Of a stretch of DNA of 64,000 bases, positions 35,101 to 45,500 are shown piece after piece. Source of the stretch: Rhododendron vialii. Its lineage: Eukaryota; Streptophyta; Magnoliopsida; Ericales; Ericaceae. The position numbers and the translations under genes are program-made. The stretch is taken from assembly GCF_030253575.1 (NCBI RefSeq), contig NC_080559.1, positions 9,328,501 to 9,392,500 on the forward strand, read 5' to 3'. The notes below the pieces were generated by a model. That model searched no databases. It saw nothing but the letters and a program-made list of their open reading frames with translations, and was not told the origin of the DNA. Each line of letters begins with the position of its first letter. Position 1 is the first letter of the stretch.

Positions 35101-36659
35101 ATCAGAAGCTGTCTCCAAAACAGATGATGGCGCTTCAAAAGCCAGCTTCTCGGAATAATGAGAGCCTACCTTCCTTAATTTATTGTCCTCAAACTCAAAA
35201 TTATGGTCTAAATGCACAACCCCATTCATTTTTGAGATCTCAGTTTCTTCTGTATTGTGTTCAACAATCTCACCATTTAAACTGGATTTTGCGGCTGGAT
35301 CAAGAAATCTTCTCAGGATATTACTATCTTCCAAGTCATGGCTCGGAACAAGTTCAGTTGGATTTTCACCTGAAATAAACAATTGCAACCCATTTCTGTC
35401 TTGTTCATCTAAATTCAAACCCCGAGTACTTTTAAGTAAATCTTCAACTGATGTGTCCCCCAAGCTTTTCTCCACATTAAGTATTTGTTCCCTAATGGCC
35501 CTGATAAACTGTTTGTGTCTGGAAATTACATTTTCTCTTGTGTGAGACTTGTCCATCGTAGCTGACAGGCTTACCTCTCTTTCAAAATCTTCCAACTGCT
35601 TAGAAAACAATGACTAAGGTAAAGTAACAGCAGAATATAACAAAAACGCAACGGAAAAATTGACAAGCACCTGCCATTTTGCTGTCTCCAGTGTAGTTGC
35701 AAGATCACGCCAATGATACTCTACCGACTTGAGCAGCTTCTGGTCTGTATGATCCTCTTGAACAAGATTTTGCTCATGCAATAAAAGACGAAAAAGAGAT
35801 TCCATCCTAAAGTCGTAACAAAATGCTAAGTTATCAATATGAGTGAATCCAAACCGTTCCACATGGATGCATAACAATAATACAAAATACACAAAAGGAA
35901 AAAGCTTGCCCAGATAAATAAAAGATGACAATAATTATTCTTACGAAGTTATATATCGAAGAATAGAAGCCCCTCAACCAACACTATAGTTTGGAGCAAC
36001 AGATGTACAAAAAGGACCACCATGGGTAATGAACCCCGTTAGGATATATTTAGCAAGGAAATGATGGAAAACCAACATCAAAGCAAGTTTCTAGATTGTG
36101 CACCTACGATGAAAAAGGACGACAGTAGCATGAACCAACTTGTAATTTGTTCACTACCACAATGTACATTTGCACAGAACAATGTGCATCTATAGCTCAA
36201 TACAAATTAACTTCTTTTAAATTACCAAAACGAAAACACGGACAAGATAATAAACCTGTATATGCACCCATAGCTTCATTCAAATTAACTCCCTCCATCC
36301 CACAATGCTTGCCCGTTTAGGGGCGCCTAAATTTTGAGGACAGAATAATTGGCCGTTTAATTGGTATTGGCTTTCCCAATTTGCCCCTTCCTCTTTCAAC
36401 TCTCCTTTCCGAAACTATTGCCGCCTACTTTAAGGAAAACTGACCTAAAAAGTTGGAAGAGAAATTTTCTCCTCCAAAATTGGTACCAAATCTGAATCTT
36501 TTAGGTTACTCGTGTATAAGCGCACCGAAACTTGCCAATTACATAAATAAAAAAGTAATGGCGTAAATTAAGGAAAACTGACCTGTCGGCCGAGTCTTGA
36601 ACGACTTCTGCGGCAGAGAACAGCGGGTCCGATTCCCACTGCCGGAAACTCGACGCCAT
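32112..36659 (-). CDS. Syntaxin-6 N-terminal/t-SNARE-like tail-anchored protein
   Basis: Five exons (36659-36583, 35806-35671, 35595-34867, 32811-32613, 32137-32112) give 388 residues with GT-AG junctions and continuous frame. The start is the first in-frame ATG (MASSFRQWESDPLFSAAEVV); the frame upstream of it is open but has no ATG. Residues 1 to about 110 form the helical domain typical of plant syntaxin-6-N proteins: DSADRMESLFRLLLHEQ, RDLATTLETAKWQLEDFE, RHKQFIRAIREQI. A low-complexity middle follows, then a basic stretch (NKLRGYYRRINVF, RDRRSFTKRLK). Exons 4-5 supply GWVGNCRARYQRS and a hydrophobic tail ISAILVALIMLGILALLVA at the very C-terminus. The family is annotated in Arabidopsis as Syntaxin/t-SNARE family (At4g30240, At2g18860), probably in Golgi/TGN trafficking. 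I see no canonical SNARE motif. Confidence 0.85.
32812..34866 (-). other. Intron 3 of the t-SNARE-like gene
   Basis: A 2.05-kb intron between frame-matched exons. No coding signal or clear transposon ends were found inside it. Confidence 0.6.
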
Positions 36660-38339
36660 TTCCGCCGCAATCCGGCTTAGAATTCTCCGACAATATGAAT
36701 CATCCACACAAAAATTAAAAAAAATAATAATAATAAATCGTGACTGAAAATCAAAAGTATGTATACAGCATAGGAATATTTGAACAAACGACGCCTCTAT
36801 ATAAGCTTATACTCGTCCCATCTCTTCCGTGTGTAATATATATCGTGTATGTATATGCGTAAATCCCCTTTTTGGGAAAGAAATTAAGAACAATTTTAGG
36901 GTTTAGGGTTACGAGAAGGAGTGAATTGCGAGAGAAGAATGGTTAAAGGGAGAGCAGTATTTCTGTCGCCGTTTTTTTATTCGAGGGAGGGAGAGAGATA
37001 GTATCGTCTGCGCTAGCGTCCATAGTTCAAGTTTACTTTTTAAATTGTCATACACAATCACCACCGTCCAAGATGTCAAACATTTAACTTCGAAACAAAA
37101 ACCGTTTTTTTAAGTGCGTTTGGTAACATTTTCAGTTTTCAGTTTTTTGTTAATAAGAAATTAAAAGTAGAAACAGGTTTATGTAATACTACTTTTTTGT
37201 AGTTTTCATAGTTTATAAAAACTATAAAAAAATCTATGAAAAACAAAAAAGAAAAAATTTGTTACCAAACAAGTTTTCTTCGTTAGTTTTTAAAAAAGTA
37301 AAACAAGTTTTCTTCATTAGTTTTCAAAAAAGTAAAGACAAAAAGGTTGATAAACGCCCAACTTTTCTTTTATTTTTACACTACTCACAACTTTTAGTAC
37401 TACACTTTATAGTTCATTCTTGAAATTGATTTTATTCTTCCCTTAACTGCAGGTTCGTCCGATTAAGGACTTAGGAGTACTTATTTTTTGAATTAAAAAT
37501 GATGTATTTTGAGAGAATGATCTGTCTCGTAAAACGAGAAATAAATATTTAAAAAAATAAGAATTTTAACGGAACGGAACCTTAGAGTTATCTCCCAAAA
37601 TATTTAAAAATGCTTGAAAAACTTTGAGATAAATATATTATTCGATTTTTTTCTCCATAAATACCCTAATTTTTAACTTCTCCAGACTTTTAATACTGTA
37701 TTTTCTTGATCGATTTTTATACACGTGGCTATCTTTTACCACAATTAAGACTATTTATTGTCACGATCATTAGCAATTTTCATAGTATGCAACCGATTAG
37801 CGAATTTCATAATATGAGGCCAATGAGCTAGTGCTATTCTATCACATAATCATCACTATTATTCTTTCCCATTCAACTTTGCCCAGCTAAGGTTGTGTAA
37901 AATACTAACACAAAACTAATCTCTAGCCGTCCATTACTGTAATAAATGCACATGATTCGCTCAAACTCTTTCACGGAAAAATTAATGGAAGAGTTTTTTA
38001 AAAATCTAGACCGTCCAAATACATCTGGACGGTCAGAATTACGCGCACAATCAACACAGCAGTTGTACGCGTAGCATTTTTGTGTCACAAATCCAGAAGA
38101 AAAAATAATTTAGTCCCGCAAGTGAAAATATTTCACCCTCCGAATTTAGTTCGTCCGTATTTACCCAAGGAATAATAGCAAATTGCAACCCTTTCAATGC
38201 ATTGCAATTTCCAAAAGATGAACTCCAGGGAGAGATGAGAGAGAGACTCTTCACGTAAAAATAGACCCACAATTACTGCTGGACTTGCATCTCAAATCCA
38301 GATGACAGCAAAAAATAAAAATAAAAAATAAATAGTGCC
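36660..38339. other. Intergenic region between two minus-strand genes
   Basis: The proximal part should hold the promoter and leader of the t-SNARE-like gene. About 37100-37270 has GTTTGGTAACATTTTCAG on one side and TTTGTTACCAAACAAG on the other, a possible MITE. A fragment at 37470-37590 resembles the right end of the element at 18098. A CTCCCTCCATCCCACAATG word at 36291 inside intron 1 of the t-SNARE gene resembles a lone Stowaway end. Confidence 0.35.
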
Positions 38340-38816
38340 TCAAGTGAAATACTTCACCATCTGAATTTCTTTCTGCTTGAAGCCACATTTTTCATAGAAT
38401 ACTTTGTTGTCGGTACTGCAATCAAGAATCACCTTGTAACAACCCATCGATTGAGCATGATCCGAAAGGAACGCTATAATTTTCTTTCCCAACTGCATTC
38501 CCCTAGCATTCGAATCAACTACAACATCTTCAATATGCCCAACTTTGCCACAATTCCTTATGAACTTCTTTTCAATGAACACGCTTCCAGTGGCAACTAT
38601 CTTCCCATAACAATTATCCTCAATAACGCAAACAAGATGGTCATCACCGTATAAACTGAGCTCTTGAAATCTTCCTTCGAATTCTTTGTCGGAGACGGAA
38701 TCACATACGGTGAGTTGTTGCAACAGTTCAATGAAACCCTTTCTTTTGTCTGAAATCTCTAGCTTTCGAACGGGAAATGATTCTTCTTCATTGAGGGAGG
38801 ATTCCTTGCTCTGCAT
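38340..38816 (-). CDS. GNA1: Glucosamine-6-phosphate N-acetyltransferase
   Basis: An intronless GNAT-family enzyme of 158 residues with ATG at 38816. It transfers acetyl from acetyl-CoA to glucosamine 6-phosphate in the path to UDP-GlcNAc. The order of motifs fits the family: RKLEISDKRKGFIELLQQLT, GDDHLVCVIEDNCYGKIVATGSVFIEKKF, GHIEDVVVDSNARGMQLGKKI (acetyl-CoA pyrophosphate-binding loop, R-G-M-Q-L-G), MGCYKVILDCSTDNKVFYEK and CGFKQKEIQMVKYF at the C-terminus. Length agrees with plant GNA1 (Arabidopsis At5g15770, ER-associated). UDP-GlcNAc feeds N-glycans, GPI anchors and O-GlcNAc. No signal peptide is visible. The neighbours are unrelated. Confidence 0.95.
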   Translation of the reverse strand: MQSKESSLNEEESFPVRKLEISDKRKGFIELLQQLTVCDSVSDKEFEGRFQELSLYGDDHLVCVIEDNCYGKIVATGSVFIEKKFIRNCGKVGHIEDVVVDSNARGMQLGKKIIAFLSDHAQSMGCYKVILDCSTDNKVFYEKCGFKQKEIQMVKYFT

Positions 38817-41800
38817 CCTTTCAGCACTCAGCAGAAACTCACTGTTGTTTTTCAGTGTTACTGAGAATTGGAAAACTCAGATCAATAGAGAGGCCTTTAG
38901 ATTTGCCAGAAAAGAACCAAAAACAAAAAACCAATCATTACTTTTTTGAGTTTTTCATACACCGTAAATTTAAAATACGTGATTATAATGTGCTTTCTAG
39001 TCGCATGGATTAGAAGTCCTAATTTTTGTTATATGAACCATTAATTGGCACCAAGCAGCTTGTTCAAACTTAGCCAAAAAAAACACCTAAGGTGGCCCAA
39101 GCAACTTAGTAAAAAGACACCTAAAAGAGCTCAACTTCTTTCTCAAAAATGACAAAAAGCTTGACTTTAGACACCCCAAATAGCTTAGCTCAAGAAACAA
39201 AAAGGAAGCATTTTTAGACATCCAAACGAAACCTTATTCAGACAAAAACACAGCAAAAAGAAAATCAAAAAGTACACGAAGCTAATATTTCATACTCAAA
39301 TATACCAACTGAAATGTGACATTGTGACTAATATTAGTAAGTCCCGACCGTCCTCACTTCACCTATAGATGATGGCAATTGTCATTTAAAATAGTAAAAT
39401 ACCAAGCACTTCCAACACTCTCCAGCCAATAGAAGCGTAAGGTCCAATTTCTGAAGAAACCAAATGTAATTGGTCTACTAACCTCAATGAACAACAGTGT
39501 TTGAATTTTGAGAATACAAGTATGGTTCATAATATAAGAAACATATCAACCTTTAAGACAAAGGAAAACAACATGTTCTTATAATAATCTGGGAGGCTGC
39601 TGAACAGAAATAGATTGTTGTTCCTTGCATCTTATTTATATAATAAGTAAGGATGACAGTAAACCAACACATTAACATCACATTAATTACAATGAAAGCA
39701 CGAGTCTCAGTCGAAGGACCGCTACTTCCAAATAACCAATCTTGAACCTAATATTCCATTTGACTAAAAACTTCTAAAAAACCCTTGTCCTTTTCAGCAA
39801 CACTTTCTAGGGATAATACACAACGAGCAAGACCTGATCACCCAGCCCAAATTACAATTTTTAGTAATAATTTGCCAATGTAACTAGCAGTACAAGCACT
39901 TAGTAGTTTCTTTCCTTCATGATTTTATTTACAACAGACATAAACCCACTATTTGCAACAAGCTATGAAAATCACTTCTCACTTTCTTCATTTACAAGAC
40001 AAGAACACTAATAATGTAACTTCTCAATCATTTATAACAAATCCCAGCAAAAATGACCGCTCCAAATGGTGGAATTTGTACTTAATACCAGCCATAAAAT
40101 ATCATATGGCACTTACAAGCTTTACAAGATTTTTGAGACCCAAAACTCTAAATTCACAGACAAAACACTGAAGAGACCTCAATAGGAAACTTTTTCTATT
40201 TCTCATCAAGCCATCTCCAAACCAAGTAAAGAACTGGAAAAATAAATCAGTAATAGGCATAACTGTACTTTTACATTCTTCACTAACTGCGTGCCATACT
40301 TGCTACAACTTAATGCGATACTTTCCGCTGGATAAAAACCGTATGCTTTTCCGAAAATAATATTTCCCATATTGCATTGATGTCGATCCCCATTGCATCA
40401 TCATCTGACACATTTTAATTAGAGGAACAACTGAACTTCGTCCAAATAGTATTCTAGCATAGGCAACAGACCTTGTGTCCAACTTTATGCAGACGTGGAT
40501 TGATAATGTCTCATGAACTTTAATTGGACTTTACTTAAAGCAAGCTAATATCAGGAAAAAAAAAAAAAAACATCAAGAGTGTAATCGAATCTATCTTTCA
40601 TGTCCTTGAGGAACTGGTTAAAGTTTACGAATTCGCCTACCCCTAATTATATTAAGGGATCCTTGGGCTTGGGGGCATAACAGAAAATCCTCAAACATAC
40701 GCTCGTGACAATTGAGGAAACCAGTAGCATGACAAATTATTTCAGCTACATTAGAAGCAATTGAAGACCCAATTGGCAAAGTCGGGCTACAAACGAAATG
40801 CACACACACAATAGCATCAAGAATAATAAGATCACAACAAGAAACCAGGATATGTTTACAACAGGTTCCGGGAATAATGCACACGGCCACGGATCAAATA
40901 AAATAACGTTTTCTATTGGGCATCAATACCCCATTTTGATTTTAACTTTACTACATCTACCTTAAGTTTAGCACCAATAATCGATTAATAAGCTCAAAAT
41001 CAAACCATGGGCGAATACAAAGAAGAGTAATGTTTAGGTGATACTTCTTGAAATCAAAAGTAATTCTTAGTTTTTATCTTCTTGAACTGTAGCAAGTTGG
41101 TTTCTTTATGCAAATGATTTCATCGTTTGACTTTGTTCAGTGAAAAACATTCTCAATCCTCAAGAGTTCGCTTAGGGGACTGGTGAAGCACATTGCAACA
41201 CAATTGGTCATACCCATTCCAGGCCCCAATAGAAATTCTCAAAAGAAGGACTCAATGTTTAATCCTTTCATTTAGAAAACCTAAAAAATATATAATTTCT
41301 GAACAGAAACATGGCCCATAAGAAACAACTAACAGAGAAAGAGAGAGAGAGAGACAGAGAGAAGAAGAAGAAGAAGAAACTGTTCATACCGTTGCCAGAG
41401 GAGCCGCCGATCGTCCCCGGAGCTGCTGAGATTTGTGCGATTTAAGAAGATGGGGGGTTCTGATTCTGGTCGAACAGCAGCAGGGCTGACACACATTATA
41501 CGTTAGTTTCACAAAATTTACCCTGCAATCTGTGAATATCACATATTTGATCCGGAACTTAAGGGCCTGTTTGGAACTTAGAGAAAAGATAAGAAAAAAA
41601 AAAAGGAAAGAAAAGTGGGGAGGAAAGTAGGGACGAAAATTATTCTTTGTTTTGTTATTTTCCTTTTTGTTTCCTCTCAAACCAAACCGGGAAAAATTAT
41701 TTTTATTTCGTTTCCATAGGTTCAAACCTTCTGCCCCCGCATTTATTAATTTTGCGTTAAATTTTTGTGAATTGTTTATTCATATCAACGTTAGGAATTG

Positions 41801-42228
41801 AAAAAGTATAATTCAACTCAATTTTTTTGAATAAAGACAAAAAAAAAAAAAAAATAGGCCACTTGACTTATTTTTGCCAAAATACATTGTCTCCTCCAAT
41901 CCAAAACATGAACCAAAGAGAAATTTTTATCCAAACGTGTGTAAAAAATGAATCAGGTCTCGAGATGCTCTTATACTAGAGAAAAAGTTTGTTTTCATTT
42001 TTTTTAAGAAAATCAAGAATTCTAGTAAGTTAACAAATAAGTTCTTTTAAATTTTTAATCCGGAATTATTTTTCTAAATTTCTTATATATTCATTTTACT
42101 CTTTCATTTCTTCTCGAGACATTAACATAATTTCAACCACATATTGAAAAACTTGATAAAAAAAATAGTAGGAACTAAGTGACTTATTTTTGCTAAAATA
42201 GGCCTAAGTTAAGACAGTCTTGATTAAT
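38817..42228. other. Intergenic region, possible non-coding 5' exon near 41385-41480
   Basis: No protein gene was recognised. On the minus strand, 41480-41391 is followed by a plausible splice donor (ACG then GTATGAAC) and is locally GC-rich, so it could be a 5' UTR exon of GNA1 or a non-coding transcript. (GA)n and GAA repeats lie at 41340-41380. This is inference only. Confidence 0.3.
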
Positions 42229-42270
42229 ATGAAGTTTCGCTTTTATGGGAAATAAGAGCGAAACTTCATA
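42229..42270. repeat. Near-perfect hairpin upstream of the IscA-like gene
   Basis: TATGAAGTTTCGCTTTTA pairs with TAAGAGCGAAACTTCATA around a 6-base spacer, about 320 bp before the ATG. Confidence 0.75.
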
Positions 42271-42587
42271 GTTTTGGGGCAAAAGAGTGAATATTGCTAC
42301 TATGTTCCAGCGATCAGGAGCATGTCACGTGGATAACACGCACAACGGTTTGTGTGTTTCTTGTTCCTTCCTGTTTAGTCCGACTGCGAAGGGATTTTCG
42401 GTAGAATCATTTCTTCGAACATCCAGAGGGCGTAAAAAAATCCACCGCCTTCGATTCGATAATTCGGAGCCCTTTTCGAGGAATCGCCGTCTATACTTCC
42501 ATACAAACGGGCATACGTACGTACGTTAGATATTTGTGTGTGTTGACTGTTGATTGATTTGGAGGGAAGGTAAATGAAGGAAGAGCC

Positions 42588-45500
42588 ATGTCGTCGTCTT
42601 CGAGATCGTTGATTCGTCGAATTACGCCGCTGTTTGTGGCGCGAATTCGTCAAAATCAGAGGCTCCTGAGCTCTTCTCCTTCTGCGCTGCTTGAGGATCA
42701 ATTGCCGTCTCCATCTCCGTCGCTCGATGCAATCCACATGACTGACAATTGCGTTCGGGTACTTTCTGTTCTCTGTGTCGGTCTCATATATGAAAACATA
42801 GATGAATCAGTCGCATATATGAACACATAGATAGTTCCAAATAATTTATCGAGTCATGCGCGTTCTATTAGATTATTAACCACCAACTGGTCTAAAAAGT
42901 TAAGAGATTGGGAAACTTTTGGGGGTAAGCAAGATGGGGTAACTTTATGATTTATATCCTTAACACGGATACCTCATGAGTAGCCAGGCTCTCCTCCGAC
43001 CCCCACAGGTGGGCTAAACCTGTGCAAAAATTTTTAATTATCAAGTAGGCGGTGAGGTTCATGATTTATTGCCTGCTGTGATACCCTACTAAATTGATAA
43101 CCTCAAACTCATCTAAAGCTTAAGCCCTTAGAGAACGGGTAACTTCATGAGTTATATCCTTAACACGCCCTCTAACCAAGCTCTCCTACATAGGTGGCCT
43201 AACGACATGCAAATATGTAATTATCTGGTAGGTGGTGAGGTTTGAACAAGGATTTATTGCGATACCATATTAATTTGATAACCACCAACTCAGTCTTAAA
43301 GCTTAAGCTTTTAGAGAAAGGGGTAACTTTATGATTTATGTGTTTCAAATGTTTGGACATCAGAGATGCTTTGATTTTCATGTAAAGACTGCATCCAGTA
43401 GGGCTAACTCCAGAAGTAATTTGCAGAAAATGAAAGATCTGCAATCTGATGAAACCTCGGGACGGGAAAAAATGCTGCGTCTTAGCATAGAAGCCGGTGG
43501 ATGTTCTGGGTTCCAGTACAACTTCTCTCTTGATGACAAAACCGATTCAGATGACAGGTTTTTTTTTTACCCTCCTTTCTGATCAGATGATTTTTTTACC
43601 TGCCTTTCTAAATGTAGTTTCCGTTAGACTTGCAAATGAACCGAACCAAGTTGAGTCTCAGCTGTTTTTTGCATAAGTTACGGCATTAGAAGTGCTCAAA
43701 AAATGGGGGTTCAGATGATGATAAGTAAACTCCTTCCTAACCCGTCCCTTAAGATTTCCCTATCAATTTCTGAAGCGGACTAGAAGCAGGCCTAGAAAAA
43801 AGAGACATAAATTTGGTCGTCAAGTTGGACGACAGTGCCCAAAGCAAGAGTTGCATGCTGACCTGTCCTGTAGCAAGATATTTAATTGTCAATTAGCCAA
43901 TCTATACCTAATCCTCTGCACCCCTGCAGGTCACTTAGACTTATTAGCTTTGAGGGAGAACCCAAAAGTTAACCCTAATCTTGCAACTCAAAATAACTGC
44001 CAGACCCCAGCTTTAAGCTTAGCTCAGTCTATAATCCAGCTGGAGAATGCTTGTTTGCACTGTACTTGGCCTTCACTGAGAGCTTGGTTTGCTTACCATG
44101 AAATCTGCTGAAGGTCTTCTTATTTCTGCTTCTTGTAGCTTCCTAGTTAATGCTAGGGTGCCTAATGCTAGAGATATCATTTACTGAACCACAAAAAGGT
44201 TGAAGAAAAAGTGACAATGAAGATGATTTACGCACCTAGATATGACACCAGATCTTTACAGAAAGTCCAAGCATGGAATAGCATATAGATATATCTGTAC
44301 CAACACATGAAGAAAAAGAAACTTAAATCTCACAATACATTGCTGACATCAAATGATGTTCATCAACCTGTGCTTGGGCCCGCTATTTGCCAAGCCTAAG
44401 TTGTGCATGAGTACTCGGTCCACTTGCAACCTTAGCTTCTGTTGAGAAGTAAGATATTTAGTATATCTTGCAACTTTGATTCATTTGTATTTACCACTTA
44501 CTATGATATCATTCCTCAACCTTGTAGAATTTTTGAGAAAGATGGAGTTAAATTGGTGGTCGATAAAATTTCACTAGGCTTTGTAAAAGGTGCAACTGTT
44601 GATTATGTTGAGGAGTTGATCCGTTCTGCTTTCCAGGTATGTCATTGTAACTTGTCTGGTATGCATGCCTTATGCTTACTGTTTGGAAAAGATAGGTTCA
44701 ACTCACTTTGTAGTTTGTACACTAACTCTGCACAGCCGCACAGTCAGGGACGGACGGACATGGAGGCACGCGGGGGCACGTGCCCCCATTCGAACGCATG
44801 CCCCCACTCGAAATAAAAATATTTTTTAAAGAATATTTATGTATAAATTAGCATAATTATGACAGTATGCTAATTTATAAACATACACACTTGTATATAT
44901 CCCGAAAATGCACATATAGAATTAGTTTTATGCCTTAATTTCATCATATGATGCATTTATACTTGTTACTTTACGAGCTGTTTGTCTATTTGGAGCTATT
45001 CTTTCTTGATTCTCTTTGTTTTTAACCGTCTCGGAGAAATATTTTAAAATAAAGATATTAGCAAAACTAACTCGATCATTCTAAAATTTGTTAATGTTCA
45101 TTTAAAACATACTTTAAAAATTGTGTCTGAGATTTTGTGCTCATTTTTACCTAATTTAACTTAAAGTACACTTTATAAACTTTTGTAATTAGTATTGCAT
45201 GCTATAATTTTGAACAATCATACTATGGTTGACTAAAAAAATAAACTTTCGTCATTATAATTAACAGCTGCCCCCACTAGGATACATTCCTGAATCCGTC
45301 CCTGCGCACAGTGCACACCATACATACATGGGTGGGTCTACAAAGTTGTGGAACCCACCCACCCAAACCCATGCTGTGCAGATTTAGTGTACAAAATGAT
45401 ATTAGAGTTTCTCTTATTGTTCAAGGGCATTAACAATGCTTTTTTGCATAATGCCACTTGATTACGATCATTTCGAATAGTTACTTAGCAGGGTTTGATC

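Noticed and set aside
36660-36707. Extension of the t-SNARE-like protein upstream of 36659
   Set aside because: The open frame continues upstream, but it begins with GTG and contains no in-frame ATG; MASSFRQWES fits the family start.
40618-40890. 90-codon minus-strand frame upstream of GNA1
   Set aside because: It starts with ATG but has no recognisable domain and sits in AT-rich intergenic DNA; chance ORF is likely.
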